13,281 nt of DNA from NCBI GenBank assembly GCA_027041035.1, contig JALULB010000317.1:1-13281 (forward strand). The letters are read 5' to 3'. The position numbers were made by a program, and so were the translations under genes. This DNA is from Sedimenticola sp. GTDB taxonomy: Bacteria > Pseudomonadota > Gammaproteobacteria > Chromatiales > Chromatiaceae. This document shows positions 6,372 to 13,281 of this stretch, one piece after another (within the stretch, counting starts at the first letter, position 1; every line of letters begins with the position of its first letter). The notes beneath the pieces are model-generated. The model ran no database searches, was not told where the DNA came from, and saw nothing but the letters and a program-made list of their open reading frames with translations.

Positions 6372-7004
6372 ATGAAGATAGATGCAAAACAAATGGGTCG
6401 ACTGATATGCGCTATGGCGGCGTTCGCATTGGTGTTGGTTTCCACCAATGCTGTCAGTTCAGTGACTTATGATGGGCTTGGGAGCGCAACCGGGTCGGGA
6501 ACTTTCAGCCATAGTGGCAGCTCCGCGACGGTGGGCAGCGTAGCGCCATTGACGGTTGCCGGTGGCTTTACACAGCCTACCGTTGTCCCGGCTGCTTACA
6601 CTGTCGACGAATTGTTCAGCACGGATGGCACCATGAGCGTCCGAGTGGCGGCGCGTGGCATCGTTACGACACCGACGCCCGGTAGTAATTATCAAACCGG
6701 CGATCTGTACATGCAGTGGTTCGATAGCACCGGAACCACGGCGGTGAGTTCCGCGATTCAGGTGACGGATGCAACTGGACACCAGCTCGGCGGCGCGTTC
6801 AATACTCCGGCGTTTTCCACATACCTGACGGCGCTGTTGCCGGCAGGTAATTATACGCTGCGTCTGACCGGTAACGCGATCGGCGCCAACGGCGGTGGCT
6901 ATACGCTTTACGTCAGTGAAGTTCCGCTGCCAGCGGCCGCTATCCTGTTTGCCTCCGCATTGTTCGGCTTTTCGATGTTCTCCACTCGCCGTAAGGTATC
7001 GTGA
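6372..7004 (+). CDS. Secreted VPLPA-CTERM sorting-domain protein (probable exosortase substrate)
   Basis: The product is a 210-residue exported protein. An N-terminal signal peptide (residues 1 to about 30: Lys-containing start, hydrophobic ICAMAAFALVLV, small residues before VTYDG) precedes a Ser/Thr/Gly-rich body probably made of beta strands. The last strands (LPAGNYTLRLTG, GGGYTLYV) resemble PPC-type beta-sandwich domains. The C-terminus is a classic sorting tail: VPLPA (184-188), a membrane-spanning stretch (about 189-204) and the basic end RRK (206-208). Exosortases cut near such a motif, and VPLPA tails are the known targets of XrtD-type enzymes like the one at 1500-3068. I chose the ATG at 6372 because GGAGAG sits 7 nt before it; an in-frame ATG at 6357 lacks a ribosome site and would add five residues. 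The gene follows a sigma-54 promoter and is closed by a strong terminator. A matrix or EPS-associated role is inferred. Confidence 0.9.
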   Translation: MKIDAKQMGRLICAMAAFALVLVSTNAVSSVTYDGLGSATGSGTFSHSGSSATVGSVAPLTVAGGFTQPTVVPAAYTVDELFSTDGTMSVRVAARGIVTTPTPGSNYQTGDLYMQWFDSTGTTAVSSAIQVTDATGHQLGGAFNTPAFSTYLTALLPAGNYTLRLTGNAIGANGGGYTLYVSEVPLPAAAILFASALFGFSMFSTRRKVS

Positions 7005-7059
7005 ACCAGCGTTTGATGAGCTGATGCGCATGAGTTCGAGAGAGCTCGGCCAACGCAAA

Positions 7060-7090
7060 AAAAGGGGGGCGTTCGCCCCCCTTTTGTTTT
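7060..7090 (+). terminator. Intrinsic terminator after the VPLPA-CTERM gene
   Basis: An 11-bp perfect stem (AAAAGGGGGGC at 7060-7070 with its complement at 7075-7085) and a GTTC tetraloop are followed by GTTTT. It lies 56 nt after the VPLPA-CTERM stop and 53 nt before the chain-length gene. I see no promoter between the terminator and that gene, so downstream expression probably depends on read-through. Confidence 0.88.
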
Positions 7091-7142
7091 CCCGGGGAGG
7101 TGCGTAGAATCCCAGTCATTTTCTGAGGCAGGTAGAGAATTC

Positions 7143-8903
7143 GTGCATTCAATGGAGCCAGAAATCCTTACCCTAAAGGATTACCTGCACATACTCTGGC
7201 GTCGTAAACTATTCTTTATTATACCTTTTTTTCTTATTCTCGGGGTTGCGTCGGCTGTCGTCGTCCTGCTGCCACCCACTTACCAATCCACCGGCAAAAT
7301 CCTCATCGAATCCCAGCAGATCCCGACCGATCTGGTTCGTTCCACGGTCAGTACCTATGCGGGCGAACGCATCTCGATCATCAAGCAACGCGTGATGACT
7401 CGGGATAAATTACTTGCAATCATCGATAAATATCGGCTGTTCTCCGATCAGCGAGGAAATACCCCGAACTCCGAGATCATCGAGAGGATGCGCGGCAGAA
7501 TCATTATCGAGATGATCAGCGCGGCCACGAAAGGGCGCAAGCGCAATGCCGCCACCATCGCGTTCGATGTTGCCTACCAGGATCACGATCCGGTGTTGGC
7601 GCAGGCGGTGGCAAATGAGCTGGTCACGCTTTTCTTGTCGGAGAACGTGAAGGTGCGTACCGAGCGCGCGACGGAGACCACGGATTTTCTACGTAGCGAG
7701 GCCGACAAGCTGAAGACACGTATCGAGGCGATGGAGAATAAGATCGCGGTATACAAACAGCAGCACCGCGACAGCCTGCCGGAGCATCTCAATCTGCACG
7801 TGGGGCAGTTGGAGCGCGCGCGCTCCGAGCTGCGGGCGGTCAAACGCGAGCTGAGTTCCCTCGCGGAGCAGAAAGAATCGCTGGAGATACAGTTGGCATC
7901 GATTCGTAGCGGCTCAGCGGTGCTGAGTGGCGAACCCCTGGAGCCCAACTCACCGATCGCCCGCTTGCAGATGTTGAAGCTGAAGATGCTCGATCTCAGC
8001 ACCCGCTACCAGGAATCGCATCCGGATGTGATTATGCTAAAGAGGCAGATCGCGACACTGGAAGCGGAGCTGGACCCATTGGACTTGCGGAGCGGTGTCG
8101 AAGCGGAGATCACGGAGCTCCGGTCCCTGTTGGAGAAGGCGAAGCAAGCGTATACCGAGCAGCATCCCGTGGTGAAGACGCTAGAGGCGCGCTTGGCGGA
8201 CGCCAGGGGACGCCTGGACAGCCTGGTGGCGAAAGGCCAGGAGGAAGAGGGTCCTCACGCGGCTGCCCCCGGGGTTGTCATGACGAATCCCGCGGAGGCC
8301 TTGCTGACATCGAAACTGAAGGCGATGGAGAGTAAGCGCGAATCACTGCTGGAGGATCGCGCGGCGCTGGAAGATCGGGTTACCGTGCTGGAGCACAGCG
8401 TGATGCTGACGCCGGAAACCGAGAGAGGCCTGCAGGAATTGGCCCGGGACTATGCCGGCGCGAAACAGAAATACGCCGAGATCAAATCGAAGGAGATGGA
8501 GGCCGCGCTTTCGGAAAGCCTGGAGGCTGGACAAAAGGCCGAGCGCTTCATCCTGCTGGAACCGCCCATTCGGCCGGATAAACCGATCAAGCCGAACCGA
8601 CCAAAGCTGCTGTTGCTGGGTTTCGTCGCGGCGCTGGCGGGTGGCGCCGGAGTGGTCTATCTCCTGGAGCAGATGAACTCCGGGATACGCAGCGCGGCGA
8701 TGCTGACCCAGGTGGTCGGTGTTCCGCCGCTGGTCGTGATCCCCTACATCGACAACAGTGAAGATCGCCGCCGCAGGCGGCGGAACATGGTGATCCTGTG
8801 GGCGGTCCTACTGACCTTGGTGTTGGTCGGGCTTGTCGTGGTGCACTTCTTCTACCGGCCGCTGGATATGCTTTGGTATCAACTGCTATCACATTTGCAA
8901 TAG
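7143..8903 (+). CDS. Polysaccharide chain-length determinant (Wzz/GNVR domain), exosortase-locus type
   Basis: This 586-residue inner-membrane polysaccharide co-polymerase should set EPS chain length and help export together with the kinase encoded next. The N-terminal Wzz domain begins LKDYLHILWRRK with a first membrane segment at about 23-44, followed by the typical YQSTGKILIES stretch. The long periplasmic part holds extended coiled coils (about 160-260, 300-345 and 385-470). The GNVR-type end (LTPETERGLQELARDYAGAK) leads to the Pro-rich PIRPDKPIKPNRPK segment and a second membrane segment (about 489-512). An extra C-terminal membrane segment (about 549-568) follows an Arg-rich stretch. 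The kinase domain of classical Wzc is absent and is supplied in trans. The start is either GTG 7143, with GGTAGAG just upstream, or ATG 7152 three codons later. Closest known type: the chain-length protein of PEP-CTERM loci. Confidence 0.9.
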   Translation: MHSMEPEILTLKDYLHILWRRKLFFIIPFFLILGVASAVVVLLPPTYQSTGKILIESQQIPTDLVRSTVSTYAGERISIIKQRVMTRDKLLAIIDKYRLFSDQRGNTPNSEIIERMRGRIIIEMISAATKGRKRNAATIAFDVAYQDHDPVLAQAVANELVTLFLSENVKVRTERATETTDFLRSEADKLKTRIEAMENKIAVYKQQHRDSLPEHLNLHVGQLERARSELRAVKRELSSLAEQKESLEIQLASIRSGSAVLSGEPLEPNSPIARLQMLKLKMLDLSTRYQESHPDVIMLKRQIATLEAELDPLDLRSGVEAEITELRSLLEKAKQAYTEQHPVVKTLEARLADARGRLDSLVAKGQEEEGPHAAAPGVVMTNPAEALLTSKLKAMESKRESLLEDRAALEDRVTVLEHSVMLTPETERGLQELARDYAGAKQKYAEIKSKEMEAALSESLEAGQKAERFILLEPPIRPDKPIKPNRPKLLLLGFVAALAGGAGVVYLLEQMNSGIRSAAMLTQVVGVPPLVVIPYIDNSEDRRRRRRNMVILWAVLLTLVLVGLVVVHFFYRPLDMLWYQLLSHLQ

Positions 8904-8931
8904 CGGACACGGGTAGCGAACAGGAGGCCGG

Positions 8932-9771
8932 ATGGAACGTATAAAACGAGCGCTGGAACTCGCGCGCAGTCAACGCGAAGCGGACCGATCGGTGCCCACG
9001 GGGCCGCGACCGGCTGATGATTTGCAGCCAGCCGTGACAAAGGAACTGGAAGAGATCCGTTACACCCAGACCCGGGTGGAACCGGTGGACATCGACGCGC
9101 TGGCCGAACGCCGCGTCGTTGCCAGGCAACCACGTGATCCGCGCGCCACCCAGATCAATATCCTGCGTACCAAGGTTTTACAGATGATGGAGACTCGTGG
9201 TTGGCGCACTATCGCGCTCACCAGCGCGGCACCCGGCGCCGGCAAGAGTTTTCTGGCGGCGAATCTGGCCGCGAGTATCGCCATGCAGGTGGACTACACG
9301 GCGCTGGTCGTGGACGCGGACATGCACCATCCGAGTATTGCCGGTTACTTCGGCATAGAGGCTGACGCCGGCCTCGGTGATTACCTTTCGAGTGATGTTC
9401 CCCTGTCGTCCATCATGATCAATCCGGGCATGGAGCGGCTGGTGCTGTTGCCCGGGAGCCGTGAAATCTCCGTGGGTTCCAGCGGCTTGCTGGCGACGCC
9501 CCGGATGTCGCAACTGGTGGAGGAACTGAAGACGCGTTACCCGTCCCGCGTCGTGCTTTTCGATCTGCCTCCCTTGCTGGTGACGGATGACGCCCTGGCG
9601 TTTCTGCCCGAGGTCGACTGCGCGTTGCTCGTCGTCGAAAGCAATGTGAATACAGAAAAAGAGGTTCGCGAGGCCGTCAACCTGCTGAAAGGCACCAACC
9701 TGCTCGGCACCGTGTTCAACAAGGCCATACAGAGCCCCGACGGAGCCTACTACGGGAATGCATATTCCTGA
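8932..9771 (+). CDS. BY-type tyrosine autokinase of the exosortase/EPS locus
   Basis: This 279-residue cytoplasmic P-loop ATPase is of the bacterial tyrosine kinase family (Wzc kinase domain, CapB/EpsD type), which controls EPS export through cycles of autophosphorylation. Visible motifs are Walker A PGAGKS (101-106, Lys105), Walker A' ALVVDADMHHP (124-134) and Walker B VVLFDLPP (207-214). Residues 1 to about 75 form an N-terminal segment typical of the PEP-CTERM-locus kinases. The C-terminus has only a small tyrosine cluster (Tyr273, Tyr274, Tyr278), far shorter than in E. coli Wzc. The gene follows the chain-length gene by 28 bp and has a perfect AGGAGG four bases before its ATG, so the two are probably co-transcribed and the proteins interact. 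Whether it truly autophosphorylates on these tyrosines is not shown by sequence. Confidence 0.9.
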   Translation: MERIKRALELARSQREADRSVPTGPRPADDLQPAVTKELEEIRYTQTRVEPVDIDALAERRVVARQPRDPRATQINILRTKVLQMMETRGWRTIALTSAAPGAGKSFLAANLAASIAMQVDYTALVVDADMHHPSIAGYFGIEADAGLGDYLSSDVPLSSIMINPGMERLVLLPGSREISVGSSGLLATPRMSQLVEELKTRYPSRVVLFDLPPLLVTDDALAFLPEVDCALLVVESNVNTEKEVREAVNLLKGTNLLGTVFNKAIQSPDGAYYGNAYS

Positions 9772-9967
9772 TCGAACACATGGCAAGCATGATGCGGCAA
9801 TCCCGCAGGCATTTCCCACATCGCTCGATGTCCAACCCTGCTTCGCCTGGATTACCCTTCGCGCCGCTTGACCTTCCATTACATTATTAGTAAGTTCTCC
9901 TGCTTGCATAAAATTTTGTGTCTGCCCGCGTGATCCGGGCGTTTCAGGGCCATTCTGGAGGTTTTCC
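9772..9967 (+). promoter_or_regulatory. Leader/promoter region of the ilv cluster
   Basis: This 196-bp gap separates the EPS genes from ilvB. Candidate promoter elements are TTGACC (9868-9873) and TAAAAT (9909-9914), but they do not pair with each other at standard spacing, so the exact promoter is uncertain. A small GC hairpin (9924-9928 with 9936-9940) lies just before the ribosome site and lacks a T-tract. A 36-codon frame at 9780-9890 has no ribosome site and is not rich in Leu, Val or Ile codons, so I see no classical ilv attenuator peptide. Confidence 0.3.
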
Positions 9968-11698
9968 GTGGAATTGAGTGGTGGCGAAATCATCATTCGC
10001 TGTTTGAAGGACGAAGGCGTGGAATACGTGTTCGGCTACCCCGGCGGGGCGGTGCTGCATATCTATGATGCGTTGTTTCGCCAGGATGACGTGCGACATA
10101 TCCTGGTGCGCCACGAGCAGGCCGCGACGCACGCGGCGGACGGCTACGCGCGTTCCACCGGCAAGCCGGGCGTCGTGCTGGTAACCTCCGGGCCGGGCGC
10201 GACGAATGCCGTGACCGGTATCGCGACGGCCTACATGGACTCCATCCCGATGGTCGTGCTGACCGGCCAGGTGCCGCAGCCGGTGATCGGCAGCGATGCC
10301 TTCCAGGAAGTCGATACCGTCGGCATCACCCGCCCGTGCGTAAAGCACAACTTCCTGGTGAAAAGCCTGGACGATCTGGCGATCACGATGAAGAAGGCCT
10401 TCTACATCGCGACCTCCGGCCGGCCCGGTCCCGTGGTCGTGGACATCCCGAAGGATGTCACCGACCCGAACACCAAGATCCCCTATGTCTACCCGGAAAA
10501 GGTCGAGATACGTTCCTATCACCCGGTGGAGAAGGGCCACCACGGCCAGATCCGGAACGCGGTCGCGGCGATGCAACGTGCCGAGCGGCCGGTGATCTAC
10601 AGTGGCGGCGGCGTGGTGCTCGGCGAGGCGTCGGAAGAGCTGACCGAGCTGACCCGGCTGAGCGGTTTTCCGATCACCAATACCCTGATGGGACTGGGTG
10701 CCTATCCGGCGACCGATCGCCAGTTTCTCGGCATGCTCGGCATGCACGGCACCTACGAAGCGAACATGGCGATGTACAAGACCGACGTACTGGTCGCCAT
10801 CGGCGCGCGTTTCGACGATCGGGTCACCGGCAAGATCGAACAGTTCTGCCCGAATGCAAAGATCATTCACGTCGACATCGATCCGGCATCGATCTCCAAG
10901 ACCATCCGGCCGGACATCCCGATCGTCGGCCCGGTGAAGCAGGTGCTCGGAGACATGATCGACACCTGGAAGGAGAGCGCCGAGGACGCCGAGCCACAGT
11001 CATTGGACAAATGGTGGGAGCAGATCGAAGGCTGGCGAAGCATGAACTGCCTGAAGTACGAGACCAACGCGGAGAAGATCAAGCCGCAGGAATGCGTCGA
11101 AACCCTGTACCGGATCACCGACGGCGACCTGTTCCTGACCTCCGATGTCGGACAGCACCAGATGTGGGCGGCGCAATACTACAAGTTCGACAAGCCGCGG
11201 CGCTGGATCAACTCCGGTGGCCTCGGCACCATGGGCTTTGGCCTGCCCGCCGCGATGGGCGTGCAGCTCGCGCACAAGGATGCCCAGGTCGCCTGCGTCA
11301 CCGGCGAGGCGAGCATCCAGATGTGCATCCAGGAGATGGCGACCTGCATGCAATACGGCCTGCCGATCAAGGTCGTGTTGATGAACAACGGCTACATGGG
11401 CATGGTGCGCCAGTGGCAGGAGTTCTTCTACGAAAGTCGCTATTCGCATTCCTACGTGGACGCGTTGCCGGATTTCGTCAAGATGGCCGAGAGCTATGGC
11501 CATGTCGGCATGCGCGTCGAGAACCCGGCCGACCTGGAGGCCGCGATGCGGGAAGCCTTCGCGATGAAGGATCGTTTCGTCTTTCTCGATGTGGTCGTCG
11601 ATCCCGCCGAGAACGTCTATCCCATGATCGAAGCCGGAAAGCCGCATAACCAGATGCATCTTTCCCCGTACCTGAGCAGTGAGCGGGAGCTGGCCTGA
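9968..11698 (+). CDS. ilvB: Acetolactate synthase (acetohydroxyacid synthase) large, catalytic subunit
   Basis: This 576-residue thiamine-diphosphate enzyme condenses two pyruvates to acetolactate, or pyruvate with 2-oxobutyrate to acetohydroxybutyrate, the first common step of valine, leucine and isoleucine synthesis. The N-terminal TPP domain has GYPGGAVL and the catalytic glutamate Glu50 in RHEQAATHAADGYAR. The central domain carries the FAD-site region (ARFDDRVTGK). The C-terminal TPP domain has TGEASIQMCIQE (445-456) and the matching NN at 473-474, followed by GMVRQWQEFFY. The usual GDG of the metal/TPP motif is GEA here; Glu in the second position is common in proteobacterial enzymes. 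The start is GTG 9968, with GGAGG six bases upstream. It overlaps the ilvH start by one base (TGATG), so the subunits are translationally coupled. The symbols ilvB, ilvI and ilvG are used for such enzymes; the isozyme cannot be distinguished. Confidence 0.97.
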   Translation: MELSGGEIIIRCLKDEGVEYVFGYPGGAVLHIYDALFRQDDVRHILVRHEQAATHAADGYARSTGKPGVVLVTSGPGATNAVTGIATAYMDSIPMVVLTGQVPQPVIGSDAFQEVDTVGITRPCVKHNFLVKSLDDLAITMKKAFYIATSGRPGPVVVDIPKDVTDPNTKIPYVYPEKVEIRSYHPVEKGHHGQIRNAVAAMQRAERPVIYSGGGVVLGEASEELTELTRLSGFPITNTLMGLGAYPATDRQFLGMLGMHGTYEANMAMYKTDVLVAIGARFDDRVTGKIEQFCPNAKIIHVDIDPASISKTIRPDIPIVGPVKQVLGDMIDTWKESAEDAEPQSLDKWWEQIEGWRSMNCLKYETNAEKIKPQECVETLYRITDGDLFLTSDVGQHQMWAAQYYKFDKPRRWINSGGLGTMGFGLPAAMGVQLAHKDAQVACVTGEASIQMCIQEMATCMQYGLPIKVVLMNNGYMGMVRQWQEFFYESRYSHSYVDALPDFVKMAESYGHVGMRVENPADLEAAMREAFAMKDRFVFLDVVVDPAENVYPMIEAGKPHNQMHLSPYLSSERELA

Positions 11699-12189
11699 TG
11701 AGACACGTGATTGCCGTATTGATGGAGAACGAATCGGGCGCGCTGTCGCGCGTCGCCGGGCTGTTCTCCGCGCGTGGCTACAATATCGAATCGTTGACCG
11801 TGGCACCGACGGAAGACCCGTCGCTGTCGCGCATGACCATCGTGACGCGTGGCAACGAAGCGATCATCGAACAGATCACCAAGCAGTTGAACAAGCTGAT
11901 CGACGTGGTCAAACTGCTCGACCTGTCCGAGGGTCCGCATATCGAGCGCGAGCTGATGCTGATCAAATTGAACACCGAGGGGGAATACCGCAACGAGGCG
12001 CAGCGCCTGGCGGATATCTTTCGCGGCAACATCATCGATGTGACGCCAAGCAGCTACGTGATCGAGATGACCGGTGACAGCGACAAGCTGGACGCCTTCG
12101 TTCGCGCGGTCGACAACGAGCGCATCGTCGAGGTCGTGCGCACCGGGTCATCGGGGATCTCGCGCGGGTCACGTGGCTTGACGCTCTGA
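11698..12189 (+). CDS. ilvH: Acetolactate synthase small, regulatory subunit
   Basis: The 163-residue protein has the same length as E. coli IlvH. An N-terminal ACT domain (about 3-78: RHVIAVLMENESGALSRVAGLFSARGYNIESL) binds valine for feedback inhibition. A C-terminal domain (about 82-157) contains ERELMLIKLN, and NIIDVTPSSYVIEMTG is typical of the family. It activates the catalytic subunit encoded just upstream, whose stop shares one base with this ATG, favouring 1:1 production. The symbol ilvN is also used for this family. Confidence 0.97.
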   Translation: MRHVIAVLMENESGALSRVAGLFSARGYNIESLTVAPTEDPSLSRMTIVTRGNEAIIEQITKQLNKLIDVVKLLDLSEGPHIERELMLIKLNTEGEYRNEAQRLADIFRGNIIDVTPSSYVIEMTGDSDKLDAFVRAVDNERIVEVVRTGSSGISRGSRGLTL

Positions 12190-12215
12190 CAGCTTGTCGG
12201 GCGCGGCATTTTCCT

Positions 12216-12243
12216 GGTTCCCGGTCCGGTCGTCGAACCGGGG
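12216..12243 (+). other. Hairpin-forming stretch between ilvH and ilvC
   Basis: The 97-bp gap holds two competing small stems: CCCGGT (12220-12225) with ACCGGG (12237-12242), and GGTTC (12216-12220) with GAACC (12235-12239). No T-run follows, so it is not an intrinsic terminator. It may affect mRNA processing or relative ilvC expression, or mean nothing. I see no clear promoter here, so ilvC is probably read from the ilvB transcript. Confidence 0.3.
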
Positions 12244-12274
12244 CTTGAATCCATAAACTTTCTATTGAAACTAG

Positions 12275-13281
<1,007 letters not shown>

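Noticed and set aside
9780..9890. 36-codon frame upstream of ilvB as a possible attenuator leader peptide
   Set aside because: No Shine-Dalgarno, no run of Leu/Val/Ile codons and no terminator/antiterminator pair after it.
9944..10870. 308-codon minus-strand frame opposite ilvB
   Set aside because: Shadow of the ilvB coding strand, His/Asp/Arg-biased, with no motifs.
10336..11649. 437-codon plus-strand frame inside ilvB
   Set aside because: Arg/Gly/Asp-rich low-complexity translation in the +1 frame of a clear ilvB gene; no family resemblance and no ribosome site.

Overview
The window looks like a stretch of a gammaproteobacterial (possibly betaproteobacterial) chromosome. An exopolysaccharide/exosortase locus lies next to a branched-chain amino acid cluster (ilvB-ilvH-ilvC). 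The Gram-negative assignment rests on the exosortase/EpsI system, the Wzc-type chain-length and kinase pair, a class I IlvC, a 163-residue IlvH, and GG-N10-GC (sigma-54) promoter elements. I cannot name a genus from the sequence.

Layout. Positions 1-5766 are read on the minus strand. In transcription order they hold a WcaJ-like undecaprenyl-phosphate sugar transferase (5766-4351), a WecG/TagA-type glycosyltransferase fused to a C-terminal STAS domain (4213-3065), an exosortase fused to an EpsI domain (3068-1500, ATGA overlap with the previous gene), a 365-bp AT-rich gap, and the first 378 codons of an O-antigen-ligase/polymerase-like membrane protein that runs off the left edge. Positions 5767-6371 form a divergent control region. 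It holds a complete 168-bp palindromic MITE, a 43-bp nested dyad, an IHF-like site and a strong sigma-54 promoter match reading right. A weaker sigma-54-like match reads left. Positions 6372-9771 are read on the plus strand: a secreted protein ending in a VPLPA-CTERM sorting tail, an intrinsic terminator, a Wzz/Wzc-type chain-length protein and a BY-type tyrosine autokinase. Positions 9968-13281 carry ilvB, ilvH (1-nt overlap) and ilvC, which lacks only its last few codons.

How it fits together. The sugar transferase would load the first sugar onto undecaprenyl phosphate, and the WecG-like domain would extend it. The Wzy/WaaL-like protein would polymerise or ligate the repeat units, and the chain-length protein with its kinase would control length and export. 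The exosortase-EpsI protein resembles XrtD, the exosortase class known to pair with VPLPA-CTERM tails. Its probable substrate is encoded divergently 3.3 kb away, so enzyme and target appear to sit in one locus. The sigma-54 promoter with upstream dyad and IHF-like site matches the known sigma-54 (PrsK/PrsR) control of PEP-CTERM systems, although no regulator gene is inside the window.

Points most worth a second look are the C10 tract at the exosortase/EpsI junction (possible phase variation or a sequencing artefact), the glycosyltransferase-STAS fusion, and the MITE inserted between the two divergent promoters.
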